Positions 1 through 7,482 of a stretch of 61,984 bases of DNA are shown here, one piece after another. The position numbers and the translations under genes are program-made. This DNA is from Pseudobutyrivibrio sp. Lineage in GTDB: Bacteria; Bacillota; Clostridia; Lachnospirales; Lachnospiraceae. How positions within the stretch are numbered: position 1 is the stretch's first letter; the number at the start of each line of letters is the position of its first letter. The stretch spans positions 1 through 61,984 of the forward strand of contig JAFYYR010000009.1 in assembly GCA_017557435.1 (NCBI GenBank), written 5' to 3'. The notes under the pieces are model-generated. The model ran no database searches. It saw only the letters and a program-made list of their open reading frames with translations, and was not told the origin of the DNA.

Positions 1-79
1 ATATTTGCAGCTGCCGCTAGGACGGCGGCAGCAGTGGTCACGCTGAGACACGATGTCGAATGTGCCACGGTGCAAATAT
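1..79. other. Unidentified three-way-junction-like fold
   Basis: Positions 1-9 (ATATTTGCA) pair perfectly with 71-79. Inside are a GC-rich hairpin (10-17 with 25-32) and a second arm (34-37 with 65-68, 39-41 with 62-64, and 47-50 with 54-57). The result is a compact fold in otherwise AT-rich DNA. I do not recognise it as a known riboswitch or ribozyme, and it may continue beyond the left edge. Strand and function are unknown. Confidence 0.35.
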
Positions 80-352
80 ATACAAAACCTGCTTTTTAAT
101 TTTTCTTAGTGAATGTATCATGAGCCCCAAACACCCTCTTAAGAATCATTTTGTAAAACTGCCATTGAACCCCAACAAGTGTCCGCACAGCTTAGCTACA
201 TTTTTGAAAACAATGTATTCTTAAAAAGACGCATGCTAGATGTTCACTCTTTGCATATTGAAAAACTATAATATTCGCAAAATTGTTACCGCTGCAGGGT
301 GGTGGCGGGCGGGGCCAGGGGCAGGGCGCGGCCAAAAATAATAAAGGGCAGC
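80..352. other. Non-coding stretch with a G-run cluster
   Basis: I see no convincing gene here. Positions 297-326 hold five closely spaced runs of three or four G on the plus strand (297-299, 307-309, 311-314, 318-321, 324-326). This fits a G-quadruplex motif and is strongly out of line with the AT-rich surroundings. Confidence 0.4.
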
Positions 353-379
353 AAAAAGCCCCACATAAAAAGTGGGGCT
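353..379 (-). terminator. Terminator of the O-acetylation operon
   Basis: An 8-bp perfect stem (357-364 with 72-79 of the same hundred, AGCCCCAC/GTGGGGCT) is followed on the minus strand by TTTTT. It lies just after the stop of the DHHW/AlgX-like gene. Confidence 0.85.
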
Positions 380-383
380 GAAT

Positions 384-1679
384 TTACTTAGATAGGATGT
401 TGATGGTGCGCTGGACGGTGGCGAAGGCCTCGTAGTCGTAGCGTTCCACGGCCTCGATGACGATGATGTCCGCGGCCTTTATGTCGGCCTTGACGCTGGT
501 CATGTAGTCACGGTGGGCGAAGGTGCAGTTGGTGAAGTCCTTGGCGATGTATGGCATCATGTTCACTCGGAAGCTGTCGCCTATGAGGCACAGCTTTCTC
601 TGGTTGGCACCGTCGCTTGTGGTACGGCAGACCATTGCGTTAGGGTCTAGTCCATTGACGGTTATCTCAGGGCGGTAGTCCATGATGTATTCGGTGTCAT
701 CGTGGGTGATGCTGTCGTCGGTCATGCCCATTAAGGTGTAAAGCTCATATTTTTCTGCGTCGCCGGTGCCTACTATCCACTGGGTTGGGTCCGTCTGCTC
801 TACTCCCATGGCGGCATAGAGTGCATTGGTGCCATAGAGGGCTCCAAAGTGATTCCAGTGGCTGTCGTACTTGTAGTAGGTCTGGTAGGCTGAGGCTGCC
901 CCTAGGCATTCTGTCAGCGGATAGATAAATGGTGTTGAGCAGTTTTCTGATAGATAGGCATGGAGTCTCTGCTCTCGTTTGTACGTATTTACGATTTCCA
1001 CTGTAGGCATGTATTTGCTGAATACCTGGGATTTGTTAGGTGCTATGAAAATATATAGCTGCTTGCCCTTGGCGTTACATATATTTTGTAGTTCATTGAG
1101 CTTGTTGGCGTAGCTTACCATGGCTTCATCAGAAAGTATGTTGGAGCCCTGATAGCATTCTATTTCGTTTTCCCCGTATAAAAATAGCCAGCCCTCTCGG
1201 CCTATGATTACATCCTGATAGACAGCCAGTGGATAAAAGTTAGGGTCCTCCTGTGCAGGCTCTTCCACCTCAGGAATGAATTCTGTCACAGGAGCACTTT
1301 CATCTACAGGGGCTTCCTCAGGTACGGTAGCTACCACAGGAGCCGGCTCCTCCACTGGTGTGTACAGAGCTTGTCCTATCCTGGTGGCTGCTATCTGGTA
1401 TTTCTCATCTGCAGCATCGTTTAGCTGCTTGTACCATGAAATCATTGAGTATCTAAATGGTATACGGTCATCGATGTAGCCAGAGAGACTTTCTCCTGTG
1501 TCCATCAGCTCCTCTACATTGACCTGCTGAAGCTGGCGATTTTCAGTTGCCACAATTGATAGCTTTTCAAATAAAGAAGGCGCAAAAAGTCTTAGGAGTC
1601 CTCCTCCTACCCATGGAAAGACCAGGATTCCTAGAAAAACAAATATAAAAATTTTGTTTTTGATAGTTGTAAAATTCAT
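384..1679 (-). CDS. DHHW/AlgX-AlgJ-like SGNH protein (polysaccharide O-acetylation)
   Basis: This is probably the extracytoplasmic partner of the MBOAT acyltransferase encoded 11 nt upstream. In alginate-type systems such a protein receives acetyl groups and passes them to a surface polysaccharide. The 431-residue protein has an N-terminal signal anchor (about 10-30), a Pro/Glu-rich linker (about 107-147), and an SGNH-like domain with DSHWNHFG at 272-279 and GDSF at 367-370. These are the catalytic Asp-His and Ser signatures of the AlgX/AlgJ/DHHW families. It is the last gene of a four-gene operon ending in the terminator at 353-379. The family call is good; the polymer that is acetylated is unknown. 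Confidence 0.85.
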   Translation of the reverse strand: MNFTTIKNKIFIFVFLGILVFPWVGGGLLRLFAPSLFEKLSIVATENRQLQQVNVEELMDTGESLSGYIDDRIPFRYSMISWYKQLNDAADEKYQIAATRIGQALYTPVEEPAPVVATVPEEAPVDESAPVTEFIPEVEEPAQEDPNFYPLAVYQDVIIGREGWLFLYGENEIECYQGSNILSDEAMVSYANKLNELQNICNAKGKQLYIFIAPNKSQVFSKYMPTVEIVNTYKREQRLHAYLSENCSTPFIYPLTECLGAASAYQTYYKYDSHWNHFGALYGTNALYAAMGVEQTDPTQWIVGTGDAEKYELYTLMGMTDDSITHDDTEYIMDYRPEITVNGLDPNAMVCRTTSDGANQRKLCLIGDSFRVNMMPYIAKDFTNCTFAHRDYMTSVKADIKAADIIVIEAVERYDYEAFATVQRTINILSK

Positions 1680-1690
1680 TTTGCCTCTTC

Positions 1691-3157
1691 CTAAAACTGA
1701 TAATAAATAAATGGATTATAGGTTCCGTTGACCATAAATAATAAGCTCAAAACTAAAATAGCTAGGCATACTAGTGCATTTCCCTTTACAGCCTTTACGC
1801 TCATATGGGCTTGGACAAATCCAGCACATAGCAACGCAAATAGGATTGCTATTACACTGATGCCTGATAGATAGTTAAATAGATTAAGTACCTTTATTCC
1901 ACCTGCAAACATTCTAGAAATAAAGATGCCTGCATCCATTATGGTGTCTGCTCTAAATACAACCCATAGGATTGTTACGATTATAAAAATAAGTATCCTG
2001 TTTAAAAATTTAATAGGATTTTTCTCAAGAATTTTTCCAAACCATAGACGCTCAAAGATCAAAAGCAGTCCATATACAAGGCCCCATACCAGGAAGGTAA
2101 AGTTCGCTCCATGCCAGATTCCAGTCAAAAGAAATACAAGGAAAATATTTCCGCAGGTTTTTCTCATGCTGCATCGGCTGCCTCCTAGTGGGATATACAC
2201 ATAGTCTCTAAACCAGCTGGAAAGAGAAATGTGCCAGCGTCTCCAGAATTCTCTGATGGACTCAGAGCGATATGGATGGTTAAAGTTTTCCTTGAAATCA
2301 AATCCAAACATCTTGCCAAGTCCAATGGCCATGTCTGAGTATCCACTGAAATCATAGTAAATCTGGAATGTATAGCATATAGCTGCAAGCCATGCGGTAG
2401 TAGCATCTAAACTTGTTATGTCCATTTCCCAAACTCTATCTACTATCACAGCAAGTGTATTTGCAATAAGCACCTTTTTACCTAATCCAAAGCAGAATCT
2501 CTTGATTCCCTCGGCAAAGCCTGAGGAGCTCACCACTCTGTCTGTAATCTGTCCGGACACATCCTTGTAGTGGATAATAGGTCCTGCTATAAGCTGTGGA
2601 AAGCAGACAATGTATAGGGCAAAAAAGAATAGATTACTCTGAATTTCTGCATTATCTCTGTAGATATCAATTACATAGGACAGTGCCTGAAAAGTAAAAA
2701 ATGAGATACCTACAGGAAGAACTATTTCTCCTATTCCAAGAGCTCCAGTGCCTACACCAGAGAAGATTCCACTGACCTTTTCTCCTAGAGAGAGTCTGTC
2801 CCCGAAGAAAATGTTTTCAATTATAGCGATGAAAAGGCTGAAATATTTAAAGAAAAAAAGTGCTCCCAAATCACATAGGATTGCCCAAATTAGGCCAATC
2901 CTACGGACAACAATCCCATGTCGGGAAGCAGAGCACAAAAAACCTGCGGTCCAGTTTATCAAAATAACTGCAGCAATAAGCAGCAGATATTTCACTCCAC
3001 CGAAGGCGTAGAACAATAGGCTAAAGCCTAGAAGTATATAGTTAGATACGATTATTTTGCGCTGAGCTCCACAGAATGTAATCTTTGGTATACCGTAGTA
3101 GAAAAGAAGACATACTGGGAGAAAAATAGTGCAAAATATCAATGAACTAAAAACCAA
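1691..3157 (-). CDS. MBOAT family membrane-bound O-acyltransferase
   Basis: This is a polytopic membrane acyltransferase of the AlgI/DltB type, expected to move acetyl groups across the membrane to the DHHW partner. Of its 488 residues, RRWHIS at 306-311 followed by WFRDYVYIPLG is the classical MBOAT signature, and WHG at 348-350 holds the invariant histidine. About ten hydrophobic segments span the protein. It sits between an acyltransferase-3 gene (12 nt upstream) and the DHHW gene (11 nt downstream). With no dlt genes nearby, polysaccharide O-acetylation is more likely than D-alanylation of teichoic acid. Confidence 0.92.
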   Translation of the reverse strand: MVFSSLIFCTIFLPVCLLFYYGIPKITFCGAQRKIIVSNYILLGFSLLFYAFGGVKYLLLIAAVILINWTAGFLCSASRHGIVVRRIGLIWAILCDLGALFFFKYFSLFIAIIENIFFGDRLSLGEKVSGIFSGVGTGALGIGEIVLPVGISFFTFQALSYVIDIYRDNAEIQSNLFFFALYIVCFPQLIAGPIIHYKDVSGQITDRVVSSSGFAEGIKRFCFGLGKKVLIANTLAVIVDRVWEMDITSLDATTAWLAAICYTFQIYYDFSGYSDMAIGLGKMFGFDFKENFNHPYRSESIREFWRRWHISLSSWFRDYVYIPLGGSRCSMRKTCGNIFLVFLLTGIWHGANFTFLVWGLVYGLLLIFERLWFGKILEKNPIKFLNRILIFIIVTILWVVFRADTIMDAGIFISRMFAGGIKVLNLFNYLSGISVIAILFALLCAGFVQAHMSVKAVKGNALVCLAILVLSLLFMVNGTYNPFIYYQF

Positions 3158-3169
3158 ACCATTCTCCCT

Positions 3170-4267
3170 TTAGTTTCTGATAATGAGTTTGTTTATTAGG
3201 TGTAACTTTTTAATTCCATCAACAACAAGGCCGCAAATTTGCGCGCCTACAATTGTAATCACTGTGCAAAGAACCACCTTTCCTGTAAGACTGATTTCAG
3301 AAAATACCTCCTGCACAAATCTGATTGCGTAGAATTGATTTAAGTAAATTAACAAACTGATTCTGCCAAACTTTGCAAATATCGGCTTGTCAAAAACCTT
3401 GTGACATGGATTGATATCAGAAAATGTAAGTATAAGTCCTAACCACATCACAAAAATAACTGGGAAACTATATTTAGCATCCACTTCAGTACATGCGTAT
3501 CTAAATACAATTAGATAGCATATTACCTCAAGTATTCCCAAAACAAATTTACCTAGCTTTGTAAAATTATATTTATTGAACTGTCTGGTGAGACTGTATG
3601 TACAGCAACCGAGAGCCATCTCAGAAAGACCTCTCAAGAAGCACTTGTAGAACATACCTGTCCATCCATCTATACCTGCTATGCCATCATACTCATGAGC
3701 CATGTAGCCAAGTACAAATAGTGCCAGAAGCGGACATATTATCTTTACGAAAACATCATAGTGTTTTCTAAGGAATGGGTAGAATATGAATGTAACCATG
3801 AGCCATACATCTATATACCATGTAAGCTTGTTCACCCATGTACTGTCGAAACCAAATACCTGTAAAAAGAAAATAGATGCCCAGGAATCCACCAAGTAAT
3901 ACCATCTGTCTACCATGGTCTTTTCCAAAAAATACGCATTTACGATAATAGTAAGCATTGTTGCAAATAGATGATATGGAAAAATATTCCAAAACTTCTT
4001 CTTCATCATAAGGGCTGTCTCAGAGCCAATAAGCTCAGGCTCCCCCTTTGAATTCTTGGCATATGCTGAAGATGCAAGTAAATATCCAGAAACTATAAAG
4101 AAGAACTCAACTCCAATATATCCTCTGGAAAAGAAATTGAAATCCGTATTTCCTATCGGAATAATACTATCATCTACAAATCGCTTGCTAATATGAAAGA
4201 AAAGAATCCCCAAAGCAAAAATAAAACGTAATAACTCCACCCGTCCATTTTTCTTTGTATTATTCAT
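3170..4267 (-). CDS. Acyltransferase family 3 membrane protein
   Basis: This is an integral membrane acyltransferase of the Acyl_transf_3 (OafA/WecH-like) family, 365 residues with about ten transmembrane segments. The first segment carries the family histidine (FFHISKRF, H25), and FFIVSGYLL at about 57-65 is typical of the family. It probably acetylates a cell-surface glycan. Its neighbours in the same tight operon (MBOAT and DHHW) also point to glycan acetylation, so two independent acylation routes may be encoded together. The exact acceptor cannot be told from sequence. Confidence 0.85.
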   Translation of the reverse strand: MNNTKKNGRVELLRFIFALGILFFHISKRFVDDSIIPIGNTDFNFFSRGYIGVEFFFIVSGYLLASSAYAKNSKGEPELIGSETALMMKKKFWNIFPYHLFATMLTIIVNAYFLEKTMVDRWYYLVDSWASIFFLQVFGFDSTWVNKLTWYIDVWLMVTFIFYPFLRKHYDVFVKIICPLLALFVLGYMAHEYDGIAGIDGWTGMFYKCFLRGLSEMALGCCTYSLTRQFNKYNFTKLGKFVLGILEVICYLIVFRYACTEVDAKYSFPVIFVMWLGLILTFSDINPCHKVFDKPIFAKFGRISLLIYLNQFYAIRFVQEVFSEISLTGKVVLCTVITIVGAQICGLVVDGIKKLHLINKLIIRN

Positions 4268-4272
4268 TATTC

Positions 4273-4662
4273 TTATAAAACTCCATCATGCAATTCATCA
4301 TCGTCCATGTCCTCGGCGCCGCCCATGAACTCTCTACCTACAACACGCTTCGCCTCTCTCTGCTGTTCTACTAGAGTAGAAAGCTTTTCCTTAACATTGG
4401 CTGAATCCTTTACATTTCTGATCTCAAATTTGCCAAGGCTCTTATCAGATGATGTAACGATAATTGAACCCACACCAAAAATTCTCTGTCCAAGACTTCT
4501 CTTAAGCTGTAAATCGAGAATTCTATATAATCTCACTTCATTCTGCTCCAGATTTAAAAGTCCTGTCTCTACAAAAAGTCTGTCCTCGCTTAAGCTGTAC
4601 TTTGTAAAGCTAAGTGGAAGACCAAAATATCTCTTTCTATCCTGCCATAATATATTTGCCAT
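4273..4662 (-). CDS. PH-domain (bPH2-like) protein
   Basis: This is a cytoplasmic protein of about 129 residues with the beta-rich pattern of bacterial PH domains (YdbS/bPH2-like). In that family GLLNLEQNEVRLYRILDLQL-like strands precede a short C-terminal helix. The C-terminus is acidic (DMDDDELHD). I start it at 4662 because AAGGAGGA lies 5 nt before this ATG; an upstream in-frame ATG has no such site. It is the first gene of the O-acetylation operon, 5 nt before the acyltransferase gene. Its role there is unknown. Confidence 0.65.
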   Translation of the reverse strand: MANILWQDRKRYFGLPLSFTKYSLSEDRLFVETGLLNLEQNEVRLYRILDLQLKRSLGQRIFGVGSIIVTSSDKSLGKFEIRNVKDSANVKEKLSTLVEQQREAKRVVGREFMGGAEDMDDDELHDGVL

Positions 4663-4712
4663 AACATCCTCCTTCTTATATATAACCATTATAACCATTT
4701 TACCCCACAAAG

Positions 4713-4739
4713 TAAAAAGAAGAGGCCCTAAGGCCTCTT
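4713..4739 (-). terminator. Terminator of the GntR-ABC operon
   Basis: The inverted repeat AAGAGGCC/GGCCTCTT (4720-4727 with 4732-4739) is followed on the minus strand by a T-rich tract. It lies just past the stop of the last permease gene. Confidence 0.8.
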
Positions 4740-4742
4740 AAA

Positions 4743-5411
4743 TTATTCAGCTATTGAACTAACTGATATTTTTCTAAAAAGAATCCAATGGACTATTAAT
4801 GCTACAAATATTACCCCAAGCATAGAAGACCAATATGCGCCTTGGCTTTGGTTAGAAAAAACCATTCCTTCTGCTATTTTAACAAGGGCATTTCTCACTG
4901 GAGGCACAAATTGTATAAGCTTTGGTAATCCTAGAAATACAACAATTATTCCTATATAGCAAACCCAATAACCTGTTTTGCCAAATTTTATAACCAGATT
5001 TCCACAGATAGCCTCAAGCCAAGAGAAAAATGCAAATGCAAGCACTGCCAATTTAAATACCAAAAGGTACTTTCCTCCTGGCAATAAAATAGCACAAATT
5101 ACTGCCAATCCTGCTATCTCTAAAAAATCCATTATTTTTTCAAGGATAAGTGTATCCCTTCTTGTCATCCCAAATAATACCGCCCTTTGAGTCTCCATTG
5201 AGTAGTACACAATCTTAAAAAATAGGCTTATAGAAAAGTAAACAGATGCACCTCCAATTACGGCTGCATTTCTTAAGCCATCAATATCTTTTCCGTCCAT
5301 TGCAAAGAAAGCAAATATAATTCCAAATACCATAGCAATGAGAAAAATTCCATAACTAAGTAGAATGCTATCTTTTCTCACTTGAAACATTGCCTTAAAT
5401 TTATGTCCCAT
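4743..5411 (-). CDS. ABC-2-like membrane protein (permease subunit)
   Basis: This 222-residue protein has six predicted hydrophobic segments and no recognisable catalytic motif. It is the last gene of a GntR / ATPase / membrane protein / membrane protein operon, the layout of YtrA-type ABC exporters. It includes a cytoplasmic SMETQRAVLFGMTRRDTL-like stretch between segments 2 and 3, as is common in ABC-2 permeases of this group. The permease assignment rests mainly on context. The substrate is unknown; cell-envelope stress or antibiotic response is plausible from YtrA operons elsewhere. Confidence 0.7.
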   Translation of the reverse strand: MGHKFKAMFQVRKDSILLSYGIFLIAMVFGIIFAFFAMDGKDIDGLRNAAVIGGASVYFSISLFFKIVYYSMETQRAVLFGMTRRDTLILEKIMDFLEIAGLAVICAILLPGGKYLLVFKLAVLAFAFFSWLEAICGNLVIKFGKTGYWVCYIGIIVVFLGLPKLIQFVPPVRNALVKIAEGMVFSNQSQGAYWSSMLGVIFVALIVHWILFRKISVSSIAE

Positions 5412-5428
5412 ATATTTCCTCCAATCTA

Positions 5429-6076
5429 TTATTGAACCATCGCCTTGCTACATAGTCTGTGCACAAAAATCTGTAACACAGAATATATACCTACAGCAAC
5501 AAGTATAAATAACACCATGGAAGCACCACCACTTGGTAGTAAATCTGATATATTTTTTCCTAATCCAGAAAAGATGCTGGCTGCTGCAGCTGAAAATCCT
5601 GCTACTAAAGCAATAATAACAACTGCTACTCTACCATTCTTTCTAATCTTATGGCCAATAATCCGTGCCATCCCTGTAAATGGCAACGAACCAACCATTA
5701 TATAAACTGATGCAGGAATCATCTCTGGTGTTCCATAAATCACATAGATTACACTGACAAGAATAACCCCCATTAAAAGAAATAGGATTTCTTTAATTAT
5801 AGAGCCCCAGAAAATATCTTTTCTCCTGCCTCCCATGGCAAGCACATTGGCATCATACCAATTTGGGCTGTACATAGCGTACATTGGGTTTAACATAGCT
5901 ATAAACATGACCAAAATCGCCACAGCCATTCTAAATGCTGTTCCAAAAGCGTCCGCCTCACCTGAATGTATAAAAAGAAATTCAACAAAAATCAACGCTC
6001 CTATACCCACAGCATATCCAAAGTACTGGAGACTACTTTTTAAATAATATGTTAAAGATCTAGCTGCTAAACTCAT
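5429..6076 (-). CDS. ABC-2-like membrane protein (permease subunit)
   Basis: This is the second membrane subunit of the GntR-linked ABC system, about 215 residues with six hydrophobic segments. I start it at 6076 because AAAGGAGG lies 5 nt upstream and the ATG overlaps the TAA stop of the ATPase gene by one base (TAATG), a usual sign of translational coupling. It shares the loop after the second segment (NVLAMGGRRKDIFW) with the pattern in its neighbour, so the two permeases are probably distant paralogues forming a heterodimer. Confidence 0.72.
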   Translation of the reverse strand: MSLAARSLTYYLKSSLQYFGYAVGIGALIFVEFLFIHSGEADAFGTAFRMAVAILVMFIAMLNPMYAMYSPNWYDANVLAMGGRRKDIFWGSIIKEILFLLMGVILVSVIYVIYGTPEMIPASVYIMVGSLPFTGMARIIGHKIRKNGRVAVVIIALVAGFSAAAASIFSGLGKNISDLLPSGGASMVLFILVAVGIYSVLQIFVHRLCSKAMVQ

Positions 6077-6954
6077 TATGCCTCCTTTCTGCCATCTACA
6101 CACATGGCATAGAAAAGATTCTGAAGTGATATAGGCTCAACCTGAACAGAATCAGAGAAATTATCAACTGGTGAATCAGCAAGAACTGTAACAGCCTTGT
6201 TTCGGCCTACTGATTCTGGATGATATACCTTTAATCCACTGACTGCTTCATCAACCTGGACATCCTCTCCGCTGACTCTATATGCTCTTGCTAAAAGATC
6301 ATCTGTATTTTCTTCAATAACAATCTGTCCATCATCTATCATGATTACCTTTTCAAATAGAGAAGCTGCCTCCTCAATGATATGGGTACTGATGATAAAT
6401 GTACGTCCTGTGCTAGCGTATTCCTCAATAACAAGCTTGTAAAACTGCTCTCTTGCAATTACATCAAGTCCTGCTACTGGCTCATCTAAGATTGTAATCT
6501 CAGCCTTGCTGGCAAGGGCAAGAATAATTGTTACTGCTGAAAGCATTCCCTTTGAAAGCTTATGTACTCTCTTCTTAACATCGAGATTGAACATCTTAAT
6601 AAGCTCATCTGCATATTCCTGATCCCAATTCTTATAAAATGTCTTACCAAGCTTTAAATAATCCTTAACCTTAAGTGTATTAGGTCCAAACATGGTAACA
6701 GGTGAAATCTCTCTTGAATAGCAAATTCTAGAAAGAGATGCCTCATTCTCCCATACTGGCTGACCATCAAGTGTAATCTCACCCTCTGTAGCAGGATTCT
6801 GAGCTGTAAGAATAGATAAAAGTGTAGTCTTACCTGCTCCATTTCTACCTATCAAACCATAAATCTTTCCTGTCTCGATATCAATGTTAACGTTCTTAAG
6901 AACTGTGTCCTTACCATATTTTTTTACAATATTTTTTCCCGATAATGTTGCCAT
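6076..6954 (-). CDS. ABC transporter ATP-binding protein
   Basis: This is the cytoplasmic ATPase that drives the two membrane proteins encoded downstream. Of 292 residues, the Walker A is GRNGAGKTT (about 37-45), the signature is LSKGM (about 134), and the Walker B/D-loop region reads TILDEPVAGLD with H-loop STH. The C-terminal 70 residues form the extra domain usual in YtrB/EcsA-like ATPases. Spacing to the GntR gene is 15 nt, so regulator and transporter are cotranscribed and autoregulated. Confidence 0.93.
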   Translation of the reverse strand: MATLSGKNIVKKYGKDTVLKNVNIDIETGKIYGLIGRNGAGKTTLLSILTAQNPATEGEITLDGQPVWENEASLSRICYSREISPVTMFGPNTLKVKDYLKLGKTFYKNWDQEYADELIKMFNLDVKKRVHKLSKGMLSAVTIILALASKAEITILDEPVAGLDVIAREQFYKLVIEEYASTGRTFIISTHIIEEAASLFEKVIMIDDGQIVIEENTDDLLARAYRVSGEDVQVDEAVSGLKVYHPESVGRNKAVTVLADSPVDNFSDSVQVEPISLQNLFYAMCVDGRKEA

Positions 6955-6969
6955 ACTTCCTCCTTTTAT

Positions 6970-7338
6970 TTACATATCTAAGTTACTATCAATCATTTTT
7001 TTTAGCTCTTCCTTGCTGATGCCAATTAATTTGGCTTCGCTGATAATCGCCTTTACATAATTGTCATAGAAACCTTTTTTCCTAGTCTCTTGAATGCTTT
7101 TCTTAGCCCCTTCTCTCACAAACATACCTATACCTCGCTTCTTGTACAATATGTCCTTGTCTACCAGAAGATTGATTCCCTTTGCCGCAGTAGCTGGATT
7201 AATCTTATAGAACTTGGAAAGTTCTGTTGTACTAGGCACCTGCTCCTCTTCTCTTAAAATGTCCCTTAGTATTTCATCCTCTATCATTTCACTAATTTGG
7301 ATATAAATGGATTTATCTTCCCCAAGATTCCCTTGCAC
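6970..7338 (-). CDS. GntR family regulator, YtrA subfamily
   Basis: This is a short (122-residue) GntR-type repressor: an N-terminal winged helix (about 10-80, with TELSKFYKINPATAAKGINLL as recognition region) and only a short C-terminal dimerisation tail, the YtrA arrangement. The start codon is GTG, set by GGAGGTGAT 3 nt upstream. It heads the ABC operon. A 24-bp palindrome lies between its promoter and its start (7361-7384) and is the likely operator, so it should repress its own operon until an effector binds. Confidence 0.9.
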   Translation of the reverse strand: MQGNLGEDKSIYIQISEMIEDEILRDILREEEQVPSTTELSKFYKINPATAAKGINLLVDKDILYKKRGIGMFVREGAKKSIQETRKKGFYDNYVKAIISEAKLIGISKEELKKMIDSNLDM

Positions 7339-7360
7339 CTAATCACCTCCTGAGTAAGTT

Positions 7361-7384
7361 GGTTAATTACTTGTGTAATTAACC
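7361..7384. promoter_or_regulatory. GntR operator (perfect palindrome)
   Basis: The arms GGTTAATTAC and GTAATTAACC are perfect inverted repeats with a 4-bp centre. The site overlaps the -10 box and the transcription start of the GntR operon, an ideal position for repression. Confidence 0.8.
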
Positions 7385-7410
7385 ATAGCACTATATCACC
7401 TTTTTGTCAA
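7382..7410 (-). promoter_or_regulatory. Sigma-A promoter of the GntR-ABC operon
   Basis: On the minus strand the -35 box is TTGACA (7405-7410) and the -10 box TATGGT (7382-7387), with a 17-bp spacer. Confidence 0.8.
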
Positions 7411-7430
7411 ACAATTTAAATAAATTTCAT

Positions 7431-7461
7431 AAAAAAAGACTCCTGCGAGATGCAGGAGTCT
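7431..7461 (-). terminator. Terminator of the phosphoglucomutase gene
   Basis: The 10-bp stem AGACTCCTGC/GCAGGAGTCT (7437-7446 with 7452-7461) is followed by TTTTTTT on the minus strand. Confidence 0.9.
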
Positions 7462-7482
7462 TTCAATAAACTGTATTCTGTA

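Noticed and set aside
1-79. Hammerhead-like ribozyme
   Set aside because: CTGA is followed by GA instead of the required NGA and the third stem does not close correctly around a cleavage site.
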